64,000 nt of DNA from Spizellomyces punctatus DAOM BR117 (taxonomy: Eukaryota > Chytridiomycota > Chytridiomycetes > Spizellomycetales > Spizellomycetaceae). The notes beneath the pieces were generated by a model. It made no database searches, was not told the origin of the DNA, and saw nothing but the letters and a program-made list of their open reading frames with translations. The stretch's first letter is position 1. Each line of letters starts with the position of its first letter. The translations under genes were made by a program, and so were the position numbers. Shown piece by piece: positions 36,826-48,500 of this stretch. The stretch is taken from positions 2,042,983 to 2,106,982 of the forward strand of contig NW_015971538.1 of the NCBI RefSeq assembly GCF_000182565.1. Reading direction: 5' to 3'.

Positions 36826-37824
36826 ATGGTCACCGACATACCCACTAGCGACCTCTTTGCGGACGATGACACCTCCCGCGCCGGCAGCGTCCCACTCATA
36901 TCCTCCCCAATCACCCCCCGACACACTCGTTCCGTCTCCCTCGTTCCTTTTTCGTCGCCGACGGTTGGACCATCTCGACTTGGTTTGAACTTGGAAGAGG
37001 AAAGTGAAGGTGTAGAGGAAGAGAGTATAAATGGGGATGAGCGTGAACAAGTGGAACAGATGAAAAAAGATGAAGGCGAACAACGTGAACAAACTGTACA
37101 AGATGAAAAACGGGAATGGGTCAAACGCATGCGAATCATGTTTTGTGTGCGTGAGGAATTCGAGGTTACAAAGAGTATTATTCATGAAGATGGGACACTT
37201 AACCAAGAGTGCGTAAACAAACACATTACAAAAAAAAATCCCAATTCGAAAAAGATTTGACAATTGTCCCATGTAGTTACTTTCGACCTCCAAAAGGCAC
37301 CCAACTCTCGAACGAACCCGTCAAAAAATGGACCGACAAGGAACGTACACTCCTTATTCAAGGGATCCAAACATATGGAATTGGACATTTTAGAGAGATT
37401 TCAGAGGCGTTGTTACCAGATTGGGTAACGTCCATCCTTTGTTTTTACTGCCATGTAAAAACGCAAAATGTTGAAGCGAAAATGATCATTATAGCCTCCC
37501 AATGACCTACGCGTAAAATCCATGCGACTCATTGGTCGACAAAACCTACAAGAGTACAAGGATTGGAGGGGGAGCGAACAAGATATCCGAGACGAGTATG
37601 AACGGAATAAAGAGATTGGGATGCGACTTGGGTGTTGGAAGAGTGGGGTATTGGTTTTTGATGATGCGGGACGGGTGAATGAGGAGGTTAAAAAGTATCC
37701 GGTTGTATTCAAGGAAGAGGTGAGTGGATGTGAGATGTGTGTTCTTGTGAGGTGGTGGTTTTAATGGGTTTTTTTTGTGGTATCTTAGGTGGTGAATGGG
37801 GCAAACAAGAAGCGACGGAGATGA
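36826..37824 (+). CDS. Myb/SANT-like DNA-binding protein
   Basis: Predicted 263 residues from exons 36826-37208, 37277-37424, 37495-37719 and 37789-37824, all in phase. The N-terminal 70 residues are Ser/Pro-rich, followed by a highly charged stretch. The Myb/SANT-like domain begins KKWTDKERTLLIQGIQTYG and continues IGHFREISEALLPDW, PPNDLRVKSMRLIGRQNLQEY; the spacing of the first two tryptophan-type positions fits one Myb repeat. A conserved-looking block after it (EYKDWRGSEQDIRDEYERNKEIG) and a basic end (NKKRRR) follow. It is probably a nuclear regulator or chromatin subunit; the exact subfamily is not recognised. Confidence 0.75.
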
Positions 37825-38300
37825 AAGGGGATTTTTATTTATTTGTCTTTTGTTTTTATTGTCCAGTGGGTTCCATTTCTTGTAGTACATCCTCTATTTT
37901 TGATAAAAGATTGTAAATACCAAGCGCTGCCCCCCTTGTCGTAAATCATGTTCATAAACTCTTACCCATTTTCTCGCAATATGTATTGTAAAGCGTGATG
38001 AGGTGTAAAATCTTTTCCCGTAACCTATTCAGAAATGATCAACAATGACAGCCTTTTCAAGTAACCAAGATATGTTTCTTGAAATTTATTTCGGGATTTT
38101 ACCTTGACCCAAACATGACGCATTCCTCTCTTTGTTCTCTACTTAAACCGCCTTGGGATTGTTTGGATTCGAGGAATCGGGATGTGACGCTAGATGCCGC
38201 GTCAATGTTTTCTAGGAATGTACGAATTTGAGCGTACACGAGGGACGGCTATATATTGCATGTGTTAATGTACGTCATTGTTAAAGGAAGTTATGTTAGA
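37825..38300. other. Convergent intergenic region
   Basis: 3' ends of two converging genes. The sequence is AT-rich with no other feature. Confidence 0.5.
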
Positions 38301-39233
38301 TTACATTACATTTGCGGATGGGGTTGTCGTATCGGGTGTGACGTCTACATGTGAGGACGCGGCTGAAGATGATGACGGTTTGGGAGGATCAGGGGGAGGT
38401 TTTGGCGGTGTATCCGTTGAAGTTTGAGTATCGCGTGTTGCGATCAAGTCCGTTGAGTCTGTTTGGGTTTGGTTGTCCTTTGCGGCGGGTGTGGAATGGC
38501 GGGGTGGAGTTTGTGTGGGTAAATGAAGGGGAGAAGCGATGGATTCTGTTGGGTTGTGTAGTATATCCAATTCTGTACTATGGTCCTGTTCTTCCACTCT
38601 GTAATCTGGGAGTACACTTTCCACGACGGGTGGACCTGGTTCAAATGTCGTCACCTCCAACTCTTCTCCAAGTCCATTCTCCTTTTCATTGGGCTCCTTT
38701 CCTCGTTTCTTTTTCCTACTTTTTCTTTTTTCTCCAAGGACCCCCGCAAAAAGCCTTGTATGCTCTCTCAACAACGTCTCCAACATTTGCTGTTTACTCA
38801 CTACTTGATCTCTAGCAGCTTTAGAGCGCTCTTGTGCGTTCGCAACGTCCCGTGCCTGAAGTGTCCGAAGAGATTGGGTTTTTTGTTTGAGTTTGGTGGC
38901 TTCGGTAGAGAGTTTTGTAGTGCTGGACCAAGGGTTGATGTGAAGAGGTGGTTTAACGGGTTTCTTTTGTAGCTTTTTGGGGGATTTGGTGGTGTTGAGG
39001 GCATCCTGTAAAACCCTCATGTCTTCTACTACGTCATGTCCAGCGTATTTGGAATGATGGTTGGAGGTTTTCGTGGGTTTTGACGAGGGGAGACCTAATC
39101 GGTCGACAAAGTCGTAGGCCCATGCGTCTGGTTGCGAGGGTTTTGGAAGGTGGATTTTGATGGGTTTGCTTGTAGTTGAGGATTTGGAGGGGCGGGACTT
39201 GGTCTGGGTAGGATGTTTTCGGGTTGATTGCAT
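38301..39233 (-). CDS. Unrecognised Lys/Pro-rich protein with a central coiled coil
   Basis: Single-exon frame of 310 residues, ATG 39233, TAA 38301-38303. The N-terminus is Lys/Ser/Pro-rich and includes a short ordered motif DAWAYDFVDRLGLP. A coiled-coil region (about residues 105-165; ERSKAARDQVVSKQQMLETLL) is followed by a basic patch (EKRKSRKKKRGKE) and a Thr/Pro-rich disordered tail. No domain is recognised. The gene is divergent from COX6A across 276 bp. A cytoskeletal or ciliary role is conceivable but unsupported. Confidence 0.65.
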   Translation of the reverse strand: MQSTRKHPTQTKSRPSKSSTTSKPIKIHLPKPSQPDAWAYDFVDRLGLPSSKPTKTSNHHSKYAGHDVVEDMRVLQDALNTTKSPKKLQKKPVKPPLHINPWSSTTKLSTEATKLKQKTQSLRTLQARDVANAQERSKAARDQVVSKQQMLETLLREHTRLFAGVLGEKRKSRKKKRGKEPNEKENGLGEELEVTTFEPGPPVVESVLPDYRVEEQDHSTELDILHNPTESIASPLHLPTQTPPRHSTPAAKDNQTQTDSTDLIATRDTQTSTDTPPKPPPDPPKPSSSSAASSHVDVTPDTTTPSANVM

Positions 39234-39509
39234 TCCTTTTAAAAAAGGTATGTGTGTATCGGGTTGGAGGTGTGCGTAGGTGAAGGAAATCCCACTCTCC
39301 TTGCTTTGTTCAAAGAGACGGGGATTGTGCGTTTAAACGCGAAAAGCAACGAAAGTTACTGCGCGTCGTTGAACATTGCGCGTATTTCGTCCGAAAGACG
39401 TGACCAGCTTACCTCATCTCATGACACATCAAAACTCGATCAAAATGCCATTTTCATTTCTACTGAACCAACTTTTACTTTTGAACCACGTTCAAAAACA
39501 CACAAAACC
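39234..39509. promoter_or_regulatory. Divergent promoter region of the 38301-39233 gene and COX6A
   Basis: 276 bp between opposed start codons must contain both promoters. No clear TATA box or factor site is recognised. Confidence 0.5.
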
Positions 39510-40046
39510 ATGGCCATACGAGCTCTTTCGGCTATCGTCAAGGCTATTACACCTCCCGTTGAGGTTCCCGTTCCCGTGTACCGCAAGGACTTGCCCCCTA
39601 TTGAAGAATGCATGTTACCCGAGAGTTTAATGGCAAGAAAACATGCAGCACGTATGTAGTTGAGCAAGTATTCACAACATGAATAAGCTATACCAAAAAA
39701 GTAACCACACACATAGACGCAGTCCAAACATGGAAAAAATTCAACCTCTATTTTACGGCCCCTGTTCTCCTTCTCGTAACGTTTTTCACGATTCCCAAAG
39801 AAATAGCTCATATTCGGCACTTGCAAGAGCATCCGAAAGAATGGCAAAACTTTGTTTATATGCGTAAGAGGAAGAATGCCTATCCCTGGGGAAATAGTAA
39901 TCTGTTTTATTATCCGAATGCCAATCCTGTGAGTTTGTTGTTCTTGTCTTGGGTGGTGATGGTCTGGATGTGCAGGGTTCATTTGTGCGCCTTGTTCCTT
40001 TATTTTGCAGAAACCGCCGGAAGAAGAAGATGAAGGGAATGAGTAA
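39510..40046 (+). CDS. COX13: Cytochrome c oxidase subunit VIa (COX6A/Cox13)
   Basis: Predicted 129-residue mitochondrial inner-membrane subunit of respiratory complex IV. Exons are 39510-39651, 39717-39928 and 40011-40046. The N-terminus is presequence-like. A single membrane span (NLYFTAPVLLLVTFFTIP, near residue 60) follows AVQTWKKF. The family hallmark HLQEHPKEWQ...KNAYPWGNSNLFYYPNANP is present and faces the intermembrane space. A short acidic tail (KPPEEEDEGNE) comes from the last exon. Length and order match Cox13/COX6A. Confidence 0.92.
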
Positions 40047-40565
40047 AACGACAACACATTACGCTCCTCATTTACTGCTACCCAAACGGAGATGCAGTCC
40101 GATGCTGAGAGATGACAGTCATGTAATGGGGCATGTTGACAAAAGATACCTTGATTTTGATACACACTAATATCGAGTTTGAGTTGTGTATATTTGGTTG
40201 TATTTCTGGGCACACGATCGAGATAAACAATGACGGCACCAAAAGAAAAGACTTCCCCTCTAACCATTTTTCAGCACCCAACTCCCATAGAGACTGCCAG
40301 GACTGCACGAACTAATCACTAGTACAAGAAGCTCGAGTGTCTGCGTTCAAACTAACCTCCTTCAATTTGAAATGCTCCGATTGGCATTCCTATTGCATGA
40401 AACATGAGAAACCAAAAACATAAAGAAACGATAGCTTACAAAAAAAGGTTCGGAATTTACTATTACCCAAAATGACGAAGATATTAAGAAACTCGAAAAT
40501 AAAGAAAAGAACTTGCTTCAACTAACTCCTTTCGAGGAAAAGAAAGGGTTATGCCAGATTTATAG
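40047..40565. other. Intergenic region
   Basis: COX6A 3' end and AT-rich sequence leading to the first tRNA-Asn. No gene is seen. Confidence 0.5.
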
Positions 40566-40650
40566 CGCTCCCGGCCAGGGTCGAACTGGCAACCTCTCGG
40601 TAGCTAGATATCTAACAGCCGAACGCGCTAACCAATTGCGCCACGGAAGC
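40566..40650 (-). tRNA. tRNA-Asn (anticodon GTT) with 11-nt intron, copy 1
   Basis: Minus-strand cloverleaf of 85 nt. Acceptor GCTTCCG pairs with CGGGAGC (one T-G wobble), D arm GCGC/GCGC, T arm GCCAG/CTGGC around TTCGACC. The anticodon loop reads CTGTTA, then an 11-nt intron (gatatctagct) after position 37, then A. It is identical over 85 nt to the copy at 45119-45203. Confidence 0.95.
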
Positions 40651-41002
40651 TTGCGAATATAGGACTTGCTATGTATATTATCTATGTAATATGGAATCTA
40701 ATTCATACAAGCAAAATGATTTCCACGAGCATTGTGCAGTGGCCATCGCATAGTGTGTGGGCAAAAAGGATTGTCAGTCTGCAGATAGATGCAGCCACTG
40801 GATCGAATGAGATGAAATGCAAAATGCCTTCCTCGATTTAGGCAAATGAAACTATGGGTCGATGCACAAAAGATGCTCCATCATGAGAAAACGGGTCCAA
40901 TATGCGGCCATGAATGACTGCAATTACTATCCCTTGCGGCCATCTGCTTCAGTTGCCACATGCATATCATCAGTTATGACTCAATGTATCCCCTCTTTTT
41001 TC
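40651..41002. other. Intergenic region
   Basis: Upstream of the tRNA (minus strand) and of the small 41085 gene. Nothing else is supported. Confidence 0.4.
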
Positions 41003-41010
41003 TATATAAA
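41003..41010 (+). promoter_or_regulatory. TATA box (TATATAAA)
   Basis: A perfect TATATAAA lies 75 bp upstream of ATG 41085 and is followed by a pyrimidine-rich leader, as in a compact RNA polymerase II promoter. Confidence 0.55.
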
Positions 41011-41084
41011 CCCCCCCTTGTCTGCCCCCTATCTTGTTCTTTACCCTCGACTCTCAAAGCATCTGCCCAACGTTCAAGTCCATC

Positions 41085-41320
41085 ATGAGAATGCCGCTCT
41101 GGTGCCGAGGACCTCGCCCACCCGACAACAACAACAACATAACCCCTTGCAAACGCTGCTACTACTATACTGCTACGATCGCAGGTATGCATTATCTTTG
41201 TATTTTCCTATGCGTATTCCGAGTCTAATTCCCGTTACCTTAGTATCTGAAAACATCCTCCGACTAAAGAATTTCGGAATCAAGGGCTTAGTAGGATTTC
41301 TCTCGTGGTGGTGGGCTTAG
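41085..41320 (+). CDS. Possible small two-exon protein, 58 residues
   Basis: Exons 41085-41184 and 41244-41320 join in phase through a 59-nt GT-AG intron (GTATGC to CTTAG). The product starts MRMPLWCRGPRPPDNNNN, contains CKRCYYYT and ends GLVGFLSWWWA. It is short and unlike known families, so coding status rests on the promoter-like upstream sequence and clean splice. It may instead be a non-coding RNA. Confidence 0.35.
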
Positions 41321-41579
41321 TTACCCGGTTAGAACAACCGTAATGTATTGCATGTGTCATTGGGCCTAGTGGTAGTCGGTTGGTTGTAAGGAGGGAATTA
41401 CTTGGCTTTTCCGAACCGGTTGCCGCCGGTTTATTCCCTGGTGTATTGTGTTGTGACATTTGTTATTGCCAATACACTATGAACATTAAAAACAAACCGT
41501 AATGTACATGAAAGAGGTTTTCTCATTTCTCTAAAAAATTGTGTACATGATTCTATTTACACACACAAAGTCGATCCAT

Positions 41580-43370
41580 TTACGGTAACACTTTTCTCAT
41601 CCACGGATGCTGCAAAACCTGTTCAGCACTGGGACGCCTATCAGGTGTCTTTTCCAGCATCCAGTCCACCAATTGGAGACATTCTGCGCTCGTCTGCATC
41701 TTTGGTGGCTTGTATCCACTGGCCATGGCTTCCTCGCTGCTGGAAAAGGGACATTCGCCGTGTAACATGGTGTACAGGAGGACGCCCATGGCCCAAATAT
41801 CAGAAGGTCGGCCCTTGTATCGTTCTCCTCTGAGGATTTCGGGTGAAGCGTATTGGAGAGTTCCTTGGAAGCGGTCAAAGAGCTGCGACTTTTTGTGAGA
41901 GGGTTCAAAGGCAGCTGACCCGAAATCGATGATTTTAACGTGGAGGTTCGAGTCAATGACAATATTTTCGTCCTTCAAGTCGCGGTGAACGATGCCACGA
42001 GAGTGAAGGTATGCTACAGCTTCGGCGATTTGACGAAAGACGTGCCTAGCATGGCGTTCTGGAAGGTGAGCGTTTTGCTCAATGCACTCAAAGAGGTCCA
42101 TGGAAGGTTTGCGAGCAAGTTTGGGAGGTAGCGGGACGGATTGGGTGCGAGCCATGGGTGGCGGTGAAGGGAGGGAGCGAGGGGCCGGTGTGGAAGAAAG
42201 TGTTGGGTTGGAGAGTTGTCGTACCCGGTGAGGAGGAGAAGGCGATACTTGCTCGGCGCCACCGGTTTCTTCACATATTACCCTTGCGATGGCTGGATGA
42301 CGACAAGTCGCAGTCGCAGCTGTAGGGGAACTAGGTGGAGAATGGTGTCCATTAGAGATGAACTCGTTTTCCTTCTTTTCTGGCGGATCGATTTCTTCCG
42401 GGATCGTGTCCACTTGAGCACGTGCTGCTTCAGCAGCCTTGGCAAGGTGCATGGCATCTTTGCGGTCCTTTTCATCTATAAAAGCATTGTCCGTAGCACT
42501 CCACTGGGTTCCATGCATCTCCATCACCAAATAGCCAAACCGCTCGTCTTCGAAAAAATCTTCAAATGCAATCACATTTGGATGGTTGCAACGCCGGACC
42601 AGATACACTTCCATTGGCATGACGCCAAGTTCTCGATCTCGTGCCCACGCAGATACGGGGATTCTCCGCTTTAGGATCAATTTTACGGCCACTTCCTTCC
42701 GGTCCTTTATACGAGTAGCCGCTAGAACATGGCCGAATCCGCCCGAACCCAGCTCAGCGGTGACTTGGTAGCGAGCCAAAAAAGCAGCATTGAGAGGGTA
42801 CTTGTTCAACAGACGTTGAAGAGGAGATGTATCGTCATTTGAAAGGGAAGATCTCGACTTTTGTTGTTGTTTAGGAGGCGGTGTTGCTGGTGAGCGAGCG
42901 ATGCGTGCGGTAGGACTGGAGGGACGAGATACGGATTGCGGTGTAACGGGCATGGAGGATGGAGGTTTTTTAACGAAGGGCAAAGTGGCAGTAGTCGCAG
43001 CAGTAGCAGTCGAAGGAGGAAGAGGATTTGGAGTCGATACAGGCGATGAGGGTGCGGTTGAGCCTTTAATGTCTTGCGCGCTCTGTGCACGCTGTGGACC
43101 CTCGGCAGTAACCGGCCCGTGAGCAGCAGCAGCAGAAGAAAGAGGCTGCCCTTGTCCCCCGGTTGCCTTGAGCTGTGGCCGCGAGTTGAAGAATTGTCGG
43201 ATTAAACCCTTTTTCGTCAGTTGAGGGCTAGTGTACGGAGACGTTGTCGTTGCCGTGTTCAGCATGGATGGCTGTGATCCACCATAACATCCTCTAGTGT
43301 ACTGATTCGAAGGTTGATGCGGTAACGGGCTCAGGGAAGTTGGGTGATGAAGGGAAGTGCTGGGCGGCAT
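41580..43370 (-). CDS. Ser/Thr protein kinase, PAS-kinase-like, with a large hinge insert
   Basis: Single-exon 596-residue kinase. Residues 1-190 are Ser/Pro/Thr-rich and disordered; no PAS domain is visible. The kinase domain starts at Tyr201. The Gly loop is GSGGFG (208-213), the ATP lysine Lys230 (VAVKL), catalytic HRDLKDEN with Asp464, DFG Asp482 and an APE-like SPEI. The motifs LVMEMHG, HRDLKDENIVI and IDFGSAAF are typical of PASK/PSK kinases, which link nutrient state to glycogen and translation in yeast. Between the hinge (MEMHGTQW, 284-290) and helix D (DLFECIE, 425-431) lies a Ser/Pro-rich insert of about 135 residues. All catalytic residues are present, so activity is likely. Confidence 0.9.
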   Translation of the reverse strand: MPPSTSLHHPTSLSPLPHQPSNQYTRGCYGGSQPSMLNTATTTSPYTSPQLTKKGLIRQFFNSRPQLKATGGQGQPLSSAAAAHGPVTAEGPQRAQSAQDIKGSTAPSSPVSTPNPLPPSTATAATTATLPFVKKPPSSMPVTPQSVSRPSSPTARIARSPATPPPKQQQKSRSSLSNDDTSPLQRLLNKYPLNAAFLARYQVTAELGSGGFGHVLAATRIKDRKEVAVKLILKRRIPVSAWARDRELGVMPMEVYLVRRCNHPNVIAFEDFFEDERFGYLVMEMHGTQWSATDNAFIDEKDRKDAMHLAKAAEAARAQVDTIPEEIDPPEKKENEFISNGHHSPPSSPTAATATCRHPAIARVICEETGGAEQVSPSPPHRVRQLSNPTLSSTPAPRSLPSPPPMARTQSVPLPPKLARKPSMDLFECIEQNAHLPERHARHVFRQIAEAVAYLHSRGIVHRDLKDENIVIDSNLHVKIIDFGSAAFEPSHKKSQLFDRFQGTLQYASPEILRGERYKGRPSDIWAMGVLLYTMLHGECPFSSSEEAMASGYKPPKMQTSAECLQLVDWMLEKTPDRRPSAEQVLQHPWMRKVLP

Positions 43371-45118
43371 AGTTAATAACAGAGTGTGTGTAATCGATGA
43401 TTAATCTTGATGCGATGGAAAAAAAAAAAAAGGGCTGTCGTGAGGTGAATCAAGACGAATGGATAAGATGGCCGATAACGGAAAAAATAAATGGCCCTCC
43501 GCCCTTCACTCGCGCGTCGGATTTTGACAGGTTGATATAGTCGTTTGTTGGGATTCTCCGTTGGGGCAGAATGGAAACAAAGAAAACAGAAAGGGGGCAG
43601 AAAGAAAACCTTACGTCTTTTTATACTCCCGTTGTTTTCATTTAAAAATACAAAACAATTTGGGGAATATCGATGGATGTCTTTTCCATATGACACCTAC
43701 TTGTGTATCTCCCTTGATTTTTAGTTGGGATTTGGGGGGGGGGAGTTTTTTGAATACAAATCACCCGATACCCTCCGCACACACACACAAAACTCTTTGC
43801 AGTCGCTTTCGGAAAAGGCTGTGGTTTTGAAAGGCGTTGTGTGTGTGTGCGGTGGTGGATGGGTGGAAAAAAACGCGTCAGTGATTCAAAATGTTTAGTT
43901 TTGTAGTTTAAAGAAAACCCATGGGGCCTACAAGTAGTTGCTATCAAAAACAAGCGGGCAATTTCGGGATGAAACTTGAAGAATGATAAAGGGTGTAAGA
44001 AGCATATTGGAATTAGGGTATTACTGATATTTTACAATATATTTGGGCAAACTTATGGATTTCATTTAGAATGAACAAAAGATGCAAAAAATGGATATGC
44101 CACCATAAAAGAGTTTGAGAGGGTTTTAGCCACCCTTTTAAAAGTTGGCTCTGGAACTCGATTTCTTCTCCCACCACCCCGTTCTGTTTGTTACAATGCA
44201 CAACGGTCATTCTCGTACCCAAAAGATCTACTTTATCGGATAACCGCAACTACAAGTACAGACATGAGATACACTCGCGTTATTCTCAAGATGGGCTTGA
44301 TTTCTGTTCAGGTAAATAAAATCGTACCTAAAAAAAAAGGGCCTAGACAGATATTGTGTGTGTGTGTGGGTCGATCGAATCAACGAACAGATCTCGGCCA
44401 TGGCTATCTCACGCACAAGACACACTCATGAAGGCGCGCGTTCAAGCCTCCTCGGCTGTGGATTTCTATCTGATTGAAATGACATGTGAAAGTAAAGAGA
44501 TGGAAATCTCCCCCCTTCATTGCAATGCGTGACAAAACACGCGCAGATTGAGATGCAAAGAGATGACTCTAATGTCACTCTTCCATGACACACACATATG
44601 CAAAAGTAAACACACACACATGTGCCATAAAAAAACCTTAAAATTCCCCCCCAGCAATTGCCCCTCCGCCATGGTAACAAAACACAACCGTTATCCCATT
44701 GTTTGTGAGTTCCGCACATGTACAAAAAGCGCAGTGGTCCCTTGAACCAGGTATTAGTTACTGATTGATTACGGTCATCCCCAGGGACTCGGTTCGGCTC
44801 CTCCCGGGAACAAGAGTTTTTTTCATTTCTGAAGTTACAGGGATATAGGATAAATCTATGGAGGTATCCGAAATGCGTACTACATTGTTAGGGTCATTGA
44901 TTTTTGTGACCCTTTTTTACGGCTGCCAAATTGTTTACAGGCGCCTCCGTGCCGCAAAGATTGTGTTGTTATTCTAACTTGTTACAAGGCCAGATAATTC
45001 TGGGAATGGAACCTGACGTTCGTCAAGGCTGTGGAGACCTCTGCTTCAGGAACAAAACCATGGGTCTTTCCTTATCAGAATATGAATGTGTAATATCCAC
45101 CTCTATGTGCTTTTGAGA
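43371..45118. other. Low-complexity intergenic region
   Basis: About 1.7 kb upstream of the kinase. It has short homopolymers (A13 near 43420, G9 near 43735) and CA/TG dinucleotide runs near 43780, 43836 and 44356. No gene is supported. Confidence 0.55.
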
Positions 45119-45203
45119 GCTTCCGTGGCGCAATTGGTTAGCGCGTTCGGCTGTTAGATATCTAGCTACCGAGAGGTTGCCAGTTCGACCCTGGCCGGGA
45201 GCG
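45119..45203 (+). tRNA. tRNA-Asn (anticodon GTT) with 11-nt intron, copy 2
   Basis: Anticodon GTT is at 45153-45155 and the intron at 45157-45167. Sequence is identical to copy 1 at 40566-40650 but on the opposite strand. Flanks differ immediately outside the gene, so only the tRNA itself is shared. Confidence 0.95.
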
Positions 45204-45528
45204 TTATTGTCGCGACACCACTTTTTTTCCCATATCTGTTGTGCTGTAAAGCTCGCCAACGTACTTCGAACAATTGATGTTTCATTTGCTTCTTCTCAAT
45301 ATGCCATTGCAGACGTACGATGTGAAACAAGACGAGCATCGTATCGCTTATAATATGCGCATAATCAGGCATTGGGTAGGCCAACTTAGCAAACATCGCG
45401 CGTCGCGACCAGAAACTGCTTATCAAAGCGCGCTTCTCTCTTGTATATTTCTCCAGTTAAAGTGTTGAAAGGCGACAGACACAGCTCGCATCGAGTTTCA
45501 AAGGTAACCCCCAGAGGAATACTTTGGC
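45204..45528. other. Intergenic region
   Basis: Upstream region of the K+ channel gene. No feature is recognised. Confidence 0.4.
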
Positions 45529-48500
45529 ATGAGCGCCGACGACCCCCTGATCGATCCAGATACACTCCTTCCCGTTAATGGCACCCTTCCAATAGATGAA
45601 GAGGCTATCGTAAAAGATGCCCGTTGGTACAATGTCATCCTCTGGGCGCCATTTGTGCTAATACCCTTCACGATTATTCTGTCGCGGGTGCTAAGGTACC
45701 TGTGGAGACTCTATCAAGCTCGAGTATACGGTTACGGTAATATCCTATCTATGCCTTGAAACAGTCTAAAATGCCAACCTTCATGTACATTTTCGTTTTA
45801 CTAGATGAGGACTTGTTTAGTGATCCACTTGCCGAGCTGGGGTTATCCATCACAAGACACTACCGCAACACGACCGACATTCGCAAAATCCGCAAAGAAC
45901 AGCGTAAAATTCATTCCAAACAACAACGCGCCGAACGTGCTGCAGCTGCTCGCGAAACGGGACCTGCTCGCCGGTTTATTGCCGGATTTGCTCCCCTGAA
46001 TGCCGCTGAATCCTACTTTCAAGATCTCCGGAAACGAACGAAACGGACTTGGTCTGAACGTCTTAGTCCAGAGGCTGTCCGACGTTGGATTGATACGAGC
46101 CGTTATGCACGCATTTGGATGGTCTTTCAGGTCGTTTGTACCCTCCTGGCCATTGTCAACTATGTGTTGCTGACGTACTCGATTCACCGAACGGATCGAC
46201 GACACATTAAATACCTGGATCTCTTTCTTGCGAGCATGTTTCTTATCGACTATAGCATCTCACTCTACACCTCGGAAGATCGGTTACGATTCTACTTTAA
46301 TCCCGGATCATTGGTAGACCTCTTGTCCATCGTGCCTCCCTTTGTCTATGTCCTCATCTCTGAAACAAGCCAATACGTCTGGTTCTTGGGTCTACTACGA
46401 ATTCTTCGTGCAAGCAGGATATTGCGGACGTATCGGTTATTGAGTTTTAGTGAGACTGAGGAAAAGCGCGAATTGACCATTCTTGCACTTAGTTTTATGA
46501 ACTTTGTGTTTTTGAGTGCGAGTATCATCAATGCCTTGGAGAGCATCCATAATCAGCAGATTAATACTGCGAGCTTGAGTAATTGGCATGATAGTTTGTA
46601 CTATATCATGGTAACCTTCAGGTGAGTATTATCGTTTTGCAAGCGTATCATGATAAAACACCTTTATAACGTCCCCGTTTTACCCACAAAAACAGTACAA
46701 TAGGTTTTGGTGACCTGACACCCTCCTCCGTCCCCTCGCGAGTAGTCGTCATGCTCCTCATCATTGTCGTCGTTGTCTTTGTCCCCATCCAAACCGGGAA
46801 AATCGCTGAAATATACAACTCGACCTCAGCCTACCAAAGAGCCAAATACTCACCCGAGAGCGAACACGCTCATGTTATCCTCGGTGGAACGGTGTCCTAC
46901 ACGGCCGTTATTGATTTCTGTCGCGAGTACTTTGTAGCCGATCCCGAGGGGCATGTCGTTATTCTCAATGAAGAAGAACCTAGCTTGGACGTTCGCAAAC
47001 TTCTTCGCCACCCTTTTTATCGTAATCGAGTTATTTACCTCCGAGGTACTGCATTGAGTATACCAGACCTTCGTCGCGCCCAAGCAACCTTTGCAACTGC
47101 CTTATTCTTATTGAACCTCGATAGCCCGTCGGACGAAAACAGCGGAGGAGGGAATGAAGACGAGCAATTGCGCGTAACTCGTGGTGTGGATGCTCAGATT
47201 CTCATGCAGGCATTGGTGGCCAAGAATGCATTCCCCGGTCTCCCCATCTTTGGTGAAGTACAGGATATTAGAAGTCAAGATTTATCTCAAACCTGTGGAT
47301 GCGACAGAGTGCTCTGCATTGATGAAGTTAAAATGTCCATTTTGGCCCGAAATTGTCTCGTACCCGGGATCCTGACTCTCATCCTCAACCTGGTCCATAC
47401 GTATAAAGACGCACGGATGACATATCTCTCTGATGCCTGGACGACAGAGTATCAGCACGGCGCGGGACACCAAGTCTATTCTTTCAAAGTCCCTACTGGC
47501 CTCGTCGGTGTCCGATTCCCCCACGTTGTGCGGGAAGTCTATCATACCTTTGGTGCCATTGTCTTTGCCGTCATGTCAAGCAATGCGGGGTTCAATGTCA
47601 ACCCCATTCGACTCAACCCAGGCAAAGACTATCGGTTGCGGGATGATGATATTGCCTTTTGTGCCGCGGATGGAGGTGATGAATTAATGTTGAGAATCAT
47701 GTTACAGTACAAGGATACAGCCATCAGAGATGAGCTCAATTTGTTTGAACTGGGAAAAGAGATGGATAAAGTGGTTGTGGGAGAGGGACCCAGTGATATT
47801 CTCAAGACTGCTTCAGAAAACTTTAACACCTCGGCAGCATCTCTTCAACCTGACCCAACGCCCTCCCCGCTTACCTCGTCACCTACTACCGTCCTCGCAG
47901 ATCCAGGTCTCCTCTCTACCCTTCATTCCCATATTATCCTTTGCGGCTCCATGACATCCCGCGGAATCCGACACTTTGTCCGCTCCATTCGCACAAGCTC
48001 CATCTCTACGCCTTCCCGCGCTCTCTCTGCAAGCGAATCAACGCCCATCATCTGCCTCCTCGAAACCATACCCGCTTTTTCAGAGGATGGGATTTGGTCA
48101 GATATTTTGCAGTATCCGCATGTTTTCATTGTCCGTGGTACACCGTTAAAAAGGACAAGCTTGTTGCAGGCGGGTGTGGAAAGGTGTGCAAAGGTTGTTG
48201 TTTTTGCAAAGAATCAAAAAGGCGGTGCTGGGAATGCCCAGGATTTACCGGATGCAAATTCAGTGTTTATTGTTAAGATGTTGCAAAGGGTACAGTTCCT
48301 TTGCAGTTTCTGTATTTCCAATCATGTTTAACCCCATCTAACGTCACTTGCCTCATTCACAGGAATGGCCGCAAACATCCTTTATCGTCGAACTCTCCAA
48401 CGGCTCCAACGTCAAATTCTTTTCCTCCAAAAACTCGGAATGGAACTCTGACAACCTCCGCATGCAATCCATTCTCAACAACTATGCATTGAGCATCAAC

